This document shows positions 1 to 5,513 of a stretch of DNA of 43,049 bases, piece after piece (the first letter of the stretch is position 1; each line of letters begins with the position of its first letter). Both the position numbers and the translations under genes were made by a program. The notes under the pieces are model-generated. The model was not told the DNA's origin. It made no database searches and worked only from the letters and a program-made list of their open reading frames with translations. Source of the stretch: a virus; IMG/VR virus record IMGVR_UViG_3300025132_000087, positions 1 to 43,049 of that record; one strand, given 5' to 3'.

Positions 1-138
1 ATCTGGCAATGGCTCAAAGTTGAAACCTGTTACGTCCTCGTACTTGGCGGTTTCGTTACAGTACTCTATCATGACATCGTAAGCCTGTTCCAGATCTTCG
101 ACTTCAATGACATCTTCAAACGTCACTTTAACTTTCAT
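1..138 (-). CDS. Small hypothetical protein, C-terminus outside window
   Basis: The 46 codons visible from the ATG at 138 read MKVKVTFEDVIEVEDLEQAY and onward, and the frame is still open at base 1. It is an acidic, soluble-looking small phage protein with no domain that I recognise. The start overlaps the end of the upstream gene (TAA at 128-130) by 11 bp, so translation is probably coupled. The last visible residues, EPLPD, repeat the C-terminus of the upstream gene (EPLPDES); the underlying 15-base sequence occurs at both 1-15 and 137-151. Confidence 0.6.
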   Translation of the reverse strand, partial: MKVKVTFEDVIEVEDLEQAYDVMIEYCNETAKYEDVTGFNFEPLPD

Positions 139-418
139 CTGGCAATGGCTCCTTTCCATATTCAAGGAAGTGCATATGCTGCTTCGCATATTGATAAATC
201 TTGTTCATCGCCTTCTTAACCTCCTCTCTTTCTTGATAAGCTTTATCCCAAGCTTCATCGCCAAGAGGGTAGTAATCTCTCTGATGAAAGTCTGTATCAA
301 AAAGGAGCTTAATTTGCGCCTCGCTTACTGCTTCAAACAATTCATTGTATTGTCTGCGTAGACTAGTCTCTCCCGATCCATTCATGTGGATGCAGGGCAT
401 TGTATATTCTTTAATCAT
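128..418 (-). CDS. Conserved small phage hypothetical protein
   Basis: This 96-residue soluble protein contains an IHMNGSGETSL stretch near residue 10 and an RDYYPLG stretch near residue 47, followed by a charged helical C-terminal half. The arrangement resembles a small phage family with IHLNG and RDYY motifs, but no biochemical role is known to me. It is the third gene of a four-gene overlapping minus-strand operon (827, 597, 418, 138). Its ATG shares an ATGA overlap with the stop of the preceding gene. Confidence 0.65.
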   Translation of the reverse strand: MIKEYTMPCIHMNGSGETSLRRQYNELFEAVSEAQIKLLFDTDFHQRDYYPLGDEAWDKAYQEREEVKKAMNKIYQYAKQHMHFLEYGKEPLPDES

Positions 419-597
419 AATCTTTCTGAATCGTATCGTCGGATCAAAACAAAACCCAACTCTTTAAGTGCTTCGATGTCACTACTTGTTAAACTTTTTC
501 TTCCTGTTAGTTTCCTTATAGAGTTCCTAACAGATTCCTCTTTTACATAAGTAAGTTCATTACCCCAAACTTCTTTTCTTATTACTTCTATAGTCAT
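415..597 (-). CDS. Small hypothetical protein
   Basis: A 60-residue basic protein with a stretch LTGRKSLTSSDIEALKELGF in its second half, which could be a small helical DNA- or protein-binding motif. I do not recognise a family. It overlaps the preceding gene by one base (TAATG) and the following gene by four bases (ATGA). This is the spacing of a translationally coupled operon and supports it being real despite its size. Confidence 0.6.
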   Translation of the reverse strand: MTIEVIRKEVWGNELTYVKEESVRNSIRKLTGRKSLTSSDIEALKELGFVLIRRYDSERL

Positions 598-827
598 TAT
601 ATAAATTTGTTGTAGCCTTTCGGGTGAATTTGAGTAAAGCCTAACTGTCTAAATGTATCAGCTAACTCAATCGCTGCGTGTGTCGAGACAGGAATGCGGG
701 TTTGCTGCTTATTAAAATCCCACTCAAAGGAATATTCTAAGCCTTTATAGCCATCCTCTTCCCTTCGGACACTAAAGGTCTTGTTGAAGTGTCCTGTTAA
801 TTTTATTGTTGGTGTTTCCTGTTCCAT
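597..827 (-). CDS. Small hypothetical protein, first gene of operon
   Basis: A 76-residue soluble protein (MEQETPTIKLTG at the start) of unknown function, predicted to be mixed strand and helix from its alternating polar pattern. It heads the minus-strand operon 827 to beyond base 1 and is preceded by a sigma70-like promoter at 837-864. The nine bases before the ATG (ACTCTCGTT) nearly match those before the gene starting at 7780 (TCTCTCGTT), so the two genes may be co-regulated. Confidence 0.65.
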   Translation of the reverse strand: MEQETPTIKLTGHFNKTFSVRREEDGYKGLEYSFEWDFNKQQTRIPVSTHAAIELADTFRQLGFTQIHPKGYNKFI

Positions 828-836
828 AACGAGAGT

Positions 837-864
837 ATTCTGACAGAATTTGATTTTAGGACAA
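837..864 (-). promoter_or_regulatory. Sigma70-like early promoter of the 827 gene
   Basis: On the minus strand TTGTCC (859-864), a 16-base spacer and CAGAAT (837-842) are followed by nine bases and the ATG. An A/T-rich tract upstream of the -35 could act as an UP element. The -10 is poor, so the exact hexamer is uncertain. Confidence 0.5.
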
Positions 865-890
865 GCCTTTTTTAATGTTTTTTTAATTTA

Positions 891-990
891 AAAAAAATCT
901 TCATAAACCACTGAACGATAGTGAGTTATGGGCCTCGGCCCCGCCCCCGCCCGTAACTCATTGATGCTCAACGACTTACAGCGTTTTTTA
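891..990. repeat. R1, copy 1 of the composite palindrome family
   Basis: The right hairpin (953-979) has arms GTAACTC and GACTTAC with inner TTGA/TCAA. The left hairpin (about 905-929) is degenerate. The core (930-952) is C-rich on the plus strand. An A-tract lies on the left and a T-tract at 984-989. It separates the 597-827 operon from the 1075-2020 operon. This copy is the most diverged on its left side, and I see no good plus-strand promoter in front of it. Confidence 0.85.
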
Positions 991-1002
991 TTACTACAAA
1001 AG

Positions 1003-1053
1003 AAAAACCTCGCCCCCACGGATGACTTTAGCACTTTCCGAGGAGACGAGGTT
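1003..1053 (-). terminator. Probable terminator after the 37-residue membrane protein gene
   Basis: On the minus strand the arms AACCTCG and CGAGGTT (1047-1053 and 1007-1013) enclose a long loop and are followed by TTTTCTTTT. The loop is long for an intrinsic terminator, so confidence is moderate. Confidence 0.45.
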
Positions 1054-1074
1054 AGCTATCGACCACGATGAAAA

Positions 1075-1188
1075 TTAAAAGGCCATCTTGACAAGATGCA
1101 CAACGCCGACAAGTGAGATTAGCCCTGACAAAAGCAGAATGCAAGTGAAAACCACATTCTCAAAAAAAGTTCTATCCTGTTCTTTCAT
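1075..1188 (-). CDS. Tiny single-pass membrane protein, 37 residues
   Basis: The frame reads MKEQDRTFFENVVF, then a hydrophobic segment of about 20 residues (roughly 11-33: VVFTCILLLSGLISLVGVVH) and a short basic tail ending KMAF. The charge pattern (acidic start, basic end) fits a single membrane span. It lies 34 bases downstream of the DUF932 gene stop, behind a hairpin. Short hydrophobic phage proteins of this kind can be holins, lysis regulators or superinfection factors; the sequence cannot distinguish these. Its size makes the call provisional. Confidence 0.5.
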   Translation of the reverse strand: MKEQDRTFFENVVFTCILLLSGLISLVGVVHLVKMAF

Positions 1189-1196
1189 GATAAGAA

Positions 1197-1214
1197 GCCC
1201 CCCTTTCGGGGGGC
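1197..1214 (-). terminator. Strong GC hairpin between the DUF932 gene and the tiny membrane protein gene
   Basis: A perfect seven-base-pair stem (GCCCCCC/GGGGGGC) with a four-base loop. On the minus strand it is followed by TTCTTAT, a poor U-tract, so it is more likely an attenuator or mRNA-stabilising hairpin than a full terminator. Confidence 0.45.
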
Positions 1215-1222
1215 GTTATAGG

Positions 1223-2020
1223 CTAGGCAGATAAAACGAGTGCGGAAGCGCGATCCTCCTCAGTGATCAAGGAAGGGTTTGCAACCCTGTCAAGAATGCC
1301 TTGGGTTTGCATTGTCATGCGTGGGAGGTGCATGACATTGTTGGCAGTCAAATCCTTGTAGGATTCTGTGACAGCATTGAAGATATTCCAGAGTGTCCCG
1401 CGATGCTCATGGAAAGCTCCCTTTGTGCCGTCAACATCGACCCCACCATTCTGCACAAGATCCAAGAATTTTTCAATCTTGGTGGGCTTGATCAAACCAG
1501 CCTTGAGAAGTTTGTTGATTACCTCGACCTCATCAGCTTCGGTGTTCTTGTAAGTCTCAATCCGCTTGCCCTCATTGTCCCAAGTCTTTTGGATAGAACC
1601 GATAGCTTCGGCCATGACCAGAGGCAGATCTTGGAAAATGTTGCGGGTGTGCTTCCGTGACAGGGTAATGTCAGAAGAGAAGCAAAGGTTTTCACACACA
1701 AGCATAGAAGAACCAACTGCTACGGAGCTGGCAAACTTTTGATTGTGGGAGTTCCGAAGACCAAAGACAAGCTCGCGGTCAGTATTATCAAAGTCTGACT
1801 TGCGAATGGCAAAGCCAGAAAAGCAATTCATACCGTTCTCAGCAAGACCGTGCTCTTCCTGCACAATGTCGAATCCGCTGTGTTCAAGTTCGCGCTTGGC
1901 GATATCGACCAATTCGTGATGGTCAATCGGGAAGTGACGCGCACCCATAGGCTCAGGCTTTTCAACTTCCTTGAGTTGATCATAGCTGACTTTGTTGGAT
2001 GAGTAGATTAGATTTTTCAT
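1223..2020 (-). CDS. DUF932 family (phage/plasmid-like) protein
   Basis: A 265-residue protein with the DUF932 signature block around residues 111-155: FGLRNSHNQKFASSVAVGSS, VCENLCFSSD and then the RKHT segment. DUF932 proteins are common on phages and plasmids; no enzymatic activity is established to my knowledge. I chose the ATG at 2020. The frame stays open to 2230, but that extension would run through the promoter (2079-2107) and a low-complexity TTTTT-encoding leader. The ATG is preceded by a CTA repeat in a leader of about 50-60 bases. The gene probably shares a transcript with the 1075-1188 gene. Confidence 0.85.
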   Translation of the reverse strand: MKNLIYSSNKVSYDQLKEVEKPEPMGARHFPIDHHELVDIAKRELEHSGFDIVQEEHGLAENGMNCFSGFAIRKSDFDNTDRELVFGLRNSHNQKFASSVAVGSSMLVCENLCFSSDITLSRKHTRNIFQDLPLVMAEAIGSIQKTWDNEGKRIETYKNTEADEVEVINKLLKAGLIKPTKIEKFLDLVQNGGVDVDGTKGAFHEHRGTLWNIFNAVTESYKDLTANNVMHLPRMTMQTQGILDRVANPSLITEEDRASALVLSA

Positions 2021-2078
2021 AGTAGTAGTAGTAGTTTTTAGTTGGTTACTGTCAGAGAACTGCCTCTGAACTGGTGAG

Positions 2079-2107
2079 AGTCTAAACCATTTTTTTGTGA
2101 AGCGCAA
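2079..2107 (-). promoter_or_regulatory. Sigma70-like promoter of the DUF932 gene
   Basis: On the minus strand TTGCGC (2102-2107), a 17-base spacer and TAGACT (2079-2084). Unlike most early promoters here, it leaves a leader of roughly 50 bases, ending in a CTA repeat before the ATG at 2020. Confidence 0.7.
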
Positions 2108-2180
2108 TACCTTTTTTGCATTAAAAGTGATTTTTTTTGCGCTAACAATGCCAAATATTTTTGCAAATAAACTTGACAAC

Positions 2181-2215
2181 ATCATTAAGAATAACAACAA
2201 ATAAGCCAAATATAT
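2181..2215. repeat. 35-bp block shared with 4221-4255
   Basis: The sequence here and at 4221-4255 matches at roughly three quarters of positions (shared words TCATTAAG, ACAAATAA and CAAATATAT). Both copies lie upstream of a minus-strand promoter (DUF932 gene; 4169 gene) and on the outer side of R2 or R4. It could be a regulator site or part of the duplicated R-element flank. Confidence 0.6.
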
Positions 2216-2267
2216 GGGGCGGTTTGCCAATCCTTATAAGGCGCTGAGTATCAGTCATTTACCATTA

Positions 2268-2370
2268 CAAAAAAACCTCGTAAGTCACTGATTATCAACG
2301 ACTTACGGGCCGGGGCCGGGGGCTTCCCCGTAACTCCTTGACGCTCAACGAGTTACAGCGATTTTTTTTA
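2268..2370. repeat. R2, copy 2 of the composite palindrome family
   Basis: The left hairpin (2280-2306) has arms GTAAGTC/GACTTAC. The right hairpin (2330-2356) has arms GTAACTC/GAGTTAC. The core (2307-2329) is G-rich on the plus strand. A-tract at 2269-2275, T-tract at 2362-2369. Both hairpins are perfect in the outer seven pairs, although the middle pair differs between them (G-C in one, C-G in the other). A half-palindrome related to the arm lies just outside, near 2243-2257. Confidence 0.9.
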
Positions 2371-2393
2371 TTTAATTTTTTTCTTTACAGTAA

Positions 2394-2426
2394 AGAAAAA
2401 CCGCCAGCCTCCGAAGAGACTGACGG
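2394..2426 (-). terminator. Strong intrinsic terminator of the 3175-2447 operon
   Basis: On the minus strand an 11-bp stem (2416-2426 with 2401-2411; GU pairs included) closed by TTCG is followed by TTTTTCTTT. Almost the same hairpin recurs at 7397-7432, so one terminator module is reused in two places. Confidence 0.85.
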
Positions 2427-2446
2427 GATCATGTCAACAAAAATTT

Positions 2447-2671
2447 TTACTTTCCGTAAATCATGCGGAGTTCGCAGGAAGCCTCGTCCACGATTTCCGC
2501 AGTCACGCCCTGCGGATTCTTGCATGCCTCCGCGATACCCTTACGGACGATGCGTTTTAACTTCCGCATGCGGAGCCACTCCTGAATGTGATAGGGAAAC
2601 ACAACAGGATATGTGATAAGCAAGATTACTTTGCCCATCATGCACTGACTTTTAAAATTGTGTAAGTTCAT
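2447..2671 (-). CDS. Small hypothetical protein with a hydrophobic N-terminus
   Basis: A 74-residue protein. Residues about 12-28 (MGKVILLITYPVVFPYH) are hydrophobic and could insert in a membrane. The rest is basic then acidic (RMRKLKRIVRKGIAEACKN). It follows the 2678-2851 gene by six bases in the same operon and ends just before a strong terminator. The start could also be one of the internal methionines at residues 11-12. No family recognised. Confidence 0.5.
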   Translation of the reverse strand: MNLHNFKSQCMMGKVILLITYPVVFPYHIQEWLRMRKLKRIVRKGIAEACKNPQGVTAEIVDEASCELRMIYGK

Positions 2672-2677
2672 GGTGTT

Positions 2678-2851
2678 TTATTCTTTTCCAACAAGATCCT
2701 CAAGTTCATCGATAGCATCTTGAAATGTCGTGTAGGTATTTTCGTCGAGGTCAAATGCGTATTTTTGCTCTGCCCATTCGGCGTATTCAGGTGACACTTT
2801 TGTGTATGTGCGTTCTCCTGAAAAATCGTCGAATTCTTTCCACCCCATCAT
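2678..2851 (-). CDS. Small acidic hypothetical protein
   Basis: A 57-residue acidic protein starting MMGWKEFDDFSGERTYTKVS and ending in an acidic helix (FQDAIDELEDLVGKE). I start at the ATG-ATG pair; the frame remains open upstream to a TTG at 2872. Reading further upstream in the same frame, one TGA (2897-2899) separates it from the short ORF 2897-2983, so the two could be halves of one broken gene. Function unknown. Confidence 0.5.
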   Translation of the reverse strand: MMGWKEFDDFSGERTYTKVSPEYAEWAEQKYAFDLDENTYTTFQDAIDELEDLVGKE

Positions 2852-2896
2852 TCTATGTTCTTTACCACTCAACTGAGTAGCTGCTTGTGCGGCCAG

Positions 2897-2983
2897 TCAA
2901 TTGATACTACAGTCAATCCGTAGTCTGGCATTTGGGTCTTGAGTTTTTGCAAACTCCAACAGTTCTGTGTTTGTTATGGTCAT
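2897..2983 (-). CDS. Very short ORF, possibly the 5' half of a broken gene
   Basis: 28 codons starting MTITNTELLEFAKTQDPNAR lie nine bases after the 2993-3175 gene. It ends at a TGA in frame with the downstream 2678-2851 gene. Another frame over 2865-2930 reads MPDYGLTVVSIDWPHKQLLS and then stops, which also looks protein-like. A frameshifted or nonsense-split remnant is therefore as likely as a functional peptide. Confidence 0.25.
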   Translation of the reverse strand: MTITNTELLEFAKTQDPNARLRIDCSIN

Positions 2984-2992
2984 CGTATTGTT

Positions 2993-3175
2993 TTATTTGA
3001 AAACTTTTGCATTTTTAAGATCCTGCATTTCGCGGAACCATTCTTGCTGATCCTTCTGGAATTGTTTGGAGTCTTCTATAAACTGGCCGGATACTTCGAC
3101 GGTTCTGTCAACCATCTTATCCCATCCTGCTTCTGCTTTTGCCATCGCTGCCAATGCTTCTTCTGTCGCGGTCAT
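2993..3175 (-). CDS. Small helical protein, paralog 1 of 3
   Basis: 60 residues starting MTATEEALAAMAKAEAGWDKM and continuing VEVSGQFIEDSKQFQKDQQEWF. It is strongly similar to the products of 6261-6452 and 5341-5493. The shared frame is EALxAMxKAEAxWDK, then xVSGQF and a charged helix, which suggests a coiled coil or helical hairpin. No known function. It heads an operon (3175 to 2447) with a leaderless-type promoter at 3182-3209. Confidence 0.7.
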   Translation of the reverse strand: MTATEEALAAMAKAEAGWDKMVDRTVEVSGQFIEDSKQFQKDQQEWFREMQDLKNAKVFK

Positions 3176-3181
3176 GTGGGA

Positions 3182-3209
3182 AGTATATCAGAAAACCCAG
3201 CGTGGTCAA
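3182..3209 (-). promoter_or_regulatory. Leaderless-type early promoter of the 3175 gene
   Basis: On the minus strand TTGACC (3204-3209), a 16-base spacer and TATACT (3182-3187), then six bases and the ATG at 3175. With initiation about seven bases after the -10, the mRNA would begin at or next to the start codon. Confidence 0.75.
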
Positions 3210-3263
3210 TACCCAAACACCCTTTTTTTTTCTTTTTTAATACTTTTTTTTTGAAGGAAAAGC

Positions 3264-3291
3264 TTGACTCTCTTCTTGTTTTTATTATAGA
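3264..3291 (+). promoter_or_regulatory. Plus-strand promoter reading into R3
   Basis: TTGACT (3264-3269), a 16-base spacer and TATAGA (3286-3291), followed by AAAA and the R3 hairpins. It points opposite to all neighbouring genes, and no ORF follows it. The expected product is an RNA of about 90 bases covering R3 and ending at its T-tract. Confidence 0.6.
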
Positions 3292-3392
3292 AAAAGCCCC
3301 CGTAACTCACTGATACTCAAGGACTTACGGGGCGGGGCGGGGGGCTTCCCCGCAACCCCTTGAACGCCAAGGGGTTACGAGTATTTTTTTTT
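3291..3392. repeat. R3, copy 3 of the composite palindrome family
   Basis: Left hairpin 3302-3328 (GTAACTC/GACTTAC); right hairpin 3352-3378 with arms changed to AACCCCTTG/CAAGGGGTT. The right arm shows matched changes on both sides of the stem, the clearest compensatory substitution in the family. The core (3329-3351) is G-rich on the plus strand, with runs of 4, 4 and 6 G. The T-tract (3384-3392) abuts the stop codon of the 3391-3645 gene. Confidence 0.9.
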
Positions 3393-3645
3393 ATTTAGTA
3401 GGATCGTCGCAAGCAGGGCCGACATCCCCATAGCGTCCCTCAGAGTTAAAAAAGTCTGCGTCACACTCGCACAACCACCAGCGTGAGCGCCTTACCTTCC
3501 CCCGCTTGCCAGCCCATTCGGGGCCGCAAGCATTCTCCCAAGCTTCCTCGGGGGAGGCTCCGAAACCTTGATTCAACAGCTGAAGCCCAAAAGGGCAGGA
3601 CTGCTTTTTAGAACGGACAACATAGTGTTTGGTAGTGCTGGACAT
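3391..3645 (-). CDS. Small hypothetical protein with cysteines
   Basis: An 84-residue basic protein with cysteines at residues 17, 40, 59 and 61 and near the C-terminus (C79), and the segment SRWWLCECDADFFNSEGR. The cysteine spacing is suggestive of a metal site or disulfides but does not match a motif I know. It has its own leaderless-type promoter (3652-3680). R3 lies directly after its stop and is the only terminator candidate. Confidence 0.6.
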   Translation of the reverse strand: MSSTTKHYVVRSKKQSCPFGLQLLNQGFGASPEEAWENACGPEWAGKRGKVRRSRWWLCECDADFFNSEGRYGDVGPACDDPTK

Positions 3646-3651
3646 GGGAGT

Positions 3652-3680
3652 AGAATAAACAAAAAGTGAGATACTAGCAA
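3652..3680 (-). promoter_or_regulatory. Leaderless-type early promoter of the 3645 gene
   Basis: On the minus strand TTGCTA (3675-3680), a 17-base spacer and TATTCT (3652-3657), then six bases (ACTCCC) and the ATG. Confidence 0.75.
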
Positions 3681-3698
3681 GACATTTTAAAATCTTTT

Positions 3699-3857
3699 TT
3701 ATTCTGCATCATCATTTTGGATCTGCGCGAGAATCTCTTCAACTACTTCGTCCGTAGGGTTGAAGTTGCCAGCGCGAGGCCCATCGTCGAGCATGTCGCG
3801 CAAGTCAGTTTCATTCATAGGAGGGAGGGCATCAACAATAGGATTTTGAACTGTCAT
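3699..3857 (-). CDS. Small acidic hypothetical protein, 52 residues
   Basis: The frame reads MTVQNPIVDALPPMNETDLR and ends EEILAQIQNDDAE. It is acidic and proline-containing, with no family recognised. The gene is short, but a near-ideal promoter (TTGACG, 17 bases, CATACT, six bases, ATG) sits immediately upstream, which strongly supports the start. It lies 53 bases upstream of the 3645 gene, which also has its own promoter. DNA-mimic or inhibitor roles are common for small acidic phage proteins, but nothing here proves one. Confidence 0.65.
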   Translation of the reverse strand: MTVQNPIVDALPPMNETDLRDMLDDGPRAGNFNPTDEVVEEILAQIQNDDAE

Positions 3858-3863
3858 GGCGGG

Positions 3864-3892
3864 AGTATGGGTGAAAATTTACAAAGCGTCAA
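3864..3892 (-). promoter_or_regulatory. Leaderless-type early promoter of the 3857 gene
   Basis: On the minus strand TTGACG (3887-3892), a 17-base spacer and CATACT (3864-3869), then CCCGCC and the ATG at 3857. Confidence 0.75.
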
Positions 3893-3901
3893 ATTAAAAA
3901 A

Positions 3902-3943
3902 CAAAAAAAACCCCTCCCGCTGTCTAGAAAAGCAGGAGAGGTT
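3902..3943 (-). terminator. Intrinsic terminator of the 4169 gene
   Basis: On the minus strand a 12-bp stem (3932-3943 with 3909-3920, including two GU pairs) with an 11-base loop is followed by a run of T (3903-3908 read in reverse). Confidence 0.8.
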
Positions 3944-3962
3944 TGGATAGCCAACCTTGCTA

Positions 3963-4169
3963 TTAACTAAGAGCAAACTTTTCGCTTAATGCGGAAACGT
4001 GCTTGCGCGTCCACTTTACATTGTCCACAAAGCTCTCAAACTTATCATCTTCAACCTCACCCATCCTTTCGGCTAGGTGTTGATGAACAAGACGTAAAGC
4101 ATATTCAAGCATGATAGCCTGATCTTTAGTTTTAACTTCAATACGGACTGATTCAGTTGATTTAGGCAT
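3963..4169 (-). CDS. Small hypothetical protein
   Basis: A 68-residue soluble protein (MPKSTESVRIEVKTKDQAIM at the start) predicted mainly helical after an N-terminal strand. It is monocistronic: a leaderless-type promoter at 4176-4203 and a strong terminator at 3902-3943 frame it precisely. No family recognised. Confidence 0.65.
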   Translation of the reverse strand: MPKSTESVRIEVKTKDQAIMLEYALRLVHQHLAERMGEVEDDKFESFVDNVKWTRKHVSALSEKFALS

Positions 4170-4175
4170 AAGTGA

Positions 4176-4203
4176 ATTCTACGTTATAGTTTCTTGTCGT
4201 CAA
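4176..4203 (-). promoter_or_regulatory. Leaderless-type early promoter of the 4169 gene
   Basis: On the minus strand TTGACG (4198-4203), a 16-base spacer and TAGAAT (4176-4181), then TCACTT and the ATG. Confidence 0.75.
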
Positions 4204-4220
4204 GAGAAAAAAGCAAAAAG

Positions 4221-4255
4221 GTCATTAAGGTTAAAGACAAATAATTCAAATATAT
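4221..4255. repeat. 35-bp block shared with 2181-2215
   Basis: Second copy of the block described at 2181-2215. It is followed by a 14-base insertion, and the shared GGGGC continues at 4270-4274. A half-palindrome related to the R arms (ATTGATACTCAG) lies at 4276-4287. Confidence 0.6.
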
Positions 4256-4311
4256 ATCGCCAGATATATGGGGCCATTGATACTCAGTAAGTCACAGAGA
4301 AACCTAAAAAG

Positions 4312-4411
4312 AAAAAACGCTCTAAGTCACTGATACTCAACGAGTTACGGCCATCGGCCCCGCCCCCGCCCCTAACTCACTTATATTCAACGACTTACAG
4401 AGATTTTTTTA
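4312..4411. repeat. R4, copy 4 of the composite palindrome family
   Basis: Left hairpin about 4322-4348 (TAAGTC/GAGTTA, one mismatch) and right hairpin about 4372-4398 (TAACTC/GACTTA, one mismatch), with a C-rich core on the plus strand (4349-4371). The T-tract at 4404-4410 touches the stop codon of the endolysin gene. The left and right ends are also complementary, including the A- and T-tracts. Confidence 0.88.
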
Positions 4412-5137
4412 TTAAAGTGAATTTTCGTCACGCCACAAAGAAACTTCCCATTTTCTTCGAAGCTCCAAACCTTTTCGGATTTTTCCCGCTGCCATTCTAT
4501 ATTGAGGCATGACCACCTCAACGCTTTTATAGTTTCCATTATTGAGTCTATTCTTTTTTTCACAGACCAATTTGCGTAGTGAGCCTTGACCACAGTTGAA
4601 AGTAAAACTTGTGAGTGATGCCAATTGGTTTTCAGTCAATGGAACTTTTACAATTCTCAACACATGATTTTTTGCGACAAGTAATTCTTCTTCTAACAGT
4701 TTTACTGCTTCGGCTTCTGTGATGGTGTCGCCCCATCTAACATTTTTGGTATGCCCATAGCCGATAGTCATGACTCCACCACTGCAACGATACGCTTTAG
4801 ACTTAAAACTCTCGTAGTGTTTTACTTTAGAAAACATTTTATCCCAAGCAGAGATTTCTTTTTTGATTTCTTTTTTAACCTCTTCGACCTTGTAGGATTT
4901 TTTAGGTCTAACAAGAACAGGAACTAGATCCTCTTTTTTGTCTCTCTTATAAAAACGCTTTGGCTTAACAAGCACAGGTGCATTCCATGTTTTGATTATC
5001 TCGGGGGCAACCTGCTTCTGCGTTTCAACAGTCGTCGGGATAACCTTTACTTGTTTTTCTTTATTGTTCACTTTGCCAGTCGCCTGAAAGACGTAAACTG
5101 ACAAAGCGAGCAGTGAGATGATTAGGAGTATTTTCAT
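4412..5137 (-). CDS. Endolysin, GH24 lysozyme with N-terminal signal-anchor
   Basis: This 241-residue protein should cleave the beta-1,4 MurNAc-GlcNAc bond of peptidoglycan. Residues 1-19 (MKILLIISLLALSVYVFQA) form a signal peptide or signal-anchor-release segment. Residues 20-95 are a basic linker with two PVLVxPKxxYK repeats. Residues about 97-241 are the lysozyme domain with the E-x8-C-x5-T active-site pattern (E109, C118, T124). Cysteine replaces the usual aspartate, a variation tolerated in T4 lysozyme and seen in natural relatives. I start at the methionine one base after the upstream stop (TAA-A-ATG). It is the last gene of the 5493-4412 operon, and R4 follows directly. No holin is obvious, although the signal-anchor would allow Sec-dependent export. 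Confidence 0.88.
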   Translation of the reverse strand: MKILLIISLLALSVYVFQATGKVNNKEKQVKVIPTTVETQKQVAPEIIKTWNAPVLVKPKRFYKRDKKEDLVPVLVRPKKSYKVEEVKKEIKKEISAWDKMFSKVKHYESFKSKAYRCSGGVMTIGYGHTKNVRWGDTITEAEAVKLLEEELLVAKNHVLRIVKVPLTENQLASLTSFTFNCGQGSLRKLVCEKKNRLNNGNYKSVEVVMPQYRMAAGKIRKGLELRRKWEVSLWRDENSL

Positions 5138-5138
5138 T

Positions 5139-5336
5139 TTATTTTTTATCAAAGTGATTTTTCAGCCATCCTTGGACAACTGTCTTACCAAAACGATTAT
5201 GCAGACGGCGCAGAGTAAAGTGGCTGTAACTAACTACACTATCAACCTCAAGCTCCGCGATGTATTCTTTCATTGCTTCTTCAAAAGCCAAAGCGGATTC
5301 AGTTCCCGCAAGGATTGGATTTTTGTTTTCTTTCAT
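5139..5336 (-). CDS. Small hypothetical protein upstream of endolysin
   Basis: A 65-residue soluble protein, MKENKNPILAGTESALAFEE at the start, with a C-terminal basic helical part (FTLRRLHNRFGKTVVQGWL) that could be a helix-turn-helix-like fold. It starts four bases after the 5341-5493 stop and ends one base before the endolysin ATG, so all three genes share one transcript. Function unknown. Confidence 0.6.
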   Translation of the reverse strand: MKENKNPILAGTESALAFEEAMKEYIAELEVDSVVSYSHFTLRRLHNRFGKTVVQGWLKNHFDKK

Positions 5337-5340
5337 GGTC

Positions 5341-5493
5341 TTATTTTAATTCTTCCAATTCAACTTTTAACTCTTGGCACTCTTTCTGGAATTGGCCCGA
5401 GACCTCGGTGGTCTCCTTTGCCAATTTGTCCCATCCTGCTTCGGCCTTAGCCATAGCTTCTAATGCTTCCTGTGATTCTTTTGATAAGTTCAT
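5341..5493 (-). CDS. Small helical protein, paralog 2 of 3
   Basis: 50 residues starting MNLSKESQEALEAMAKAEAG and ending in an EL-rich charged helix. It matches the 2993-3175 and 6261-6452 products over EAL-AMAKAEAGWDKL and VSGQF. I start at the ATG at 5493; the frame stays open to 5586 but would run through the tRNA-like element. The transcript probably begins near 5638, so a leader of about 145 bases containing that element precedes the ATG. Confidence 0.65.
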   Translation of the reverse strand: MNLSKESQEALEAMAKAEAGWDKLAKETTEVSGQFQKECQELKVELEELK

Positions 5494-5513
5494 AATGTCA
5501 GTGTTTGGAAAAT

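Noticed and set aside
2021-2230. N-terminal extension of the DUF932 ORF (70 residues)
   Set aside because: It includes the -10 and -35 elements at 2079-2107 and a TTTTT leader; DUF932 similarity starts later.
2897-2899. UGA read as an amino acid (alternative genetic code)
   Set aside because: Large conserved genes here use TGA only as a stop, and recoding would extend them into neighbours.
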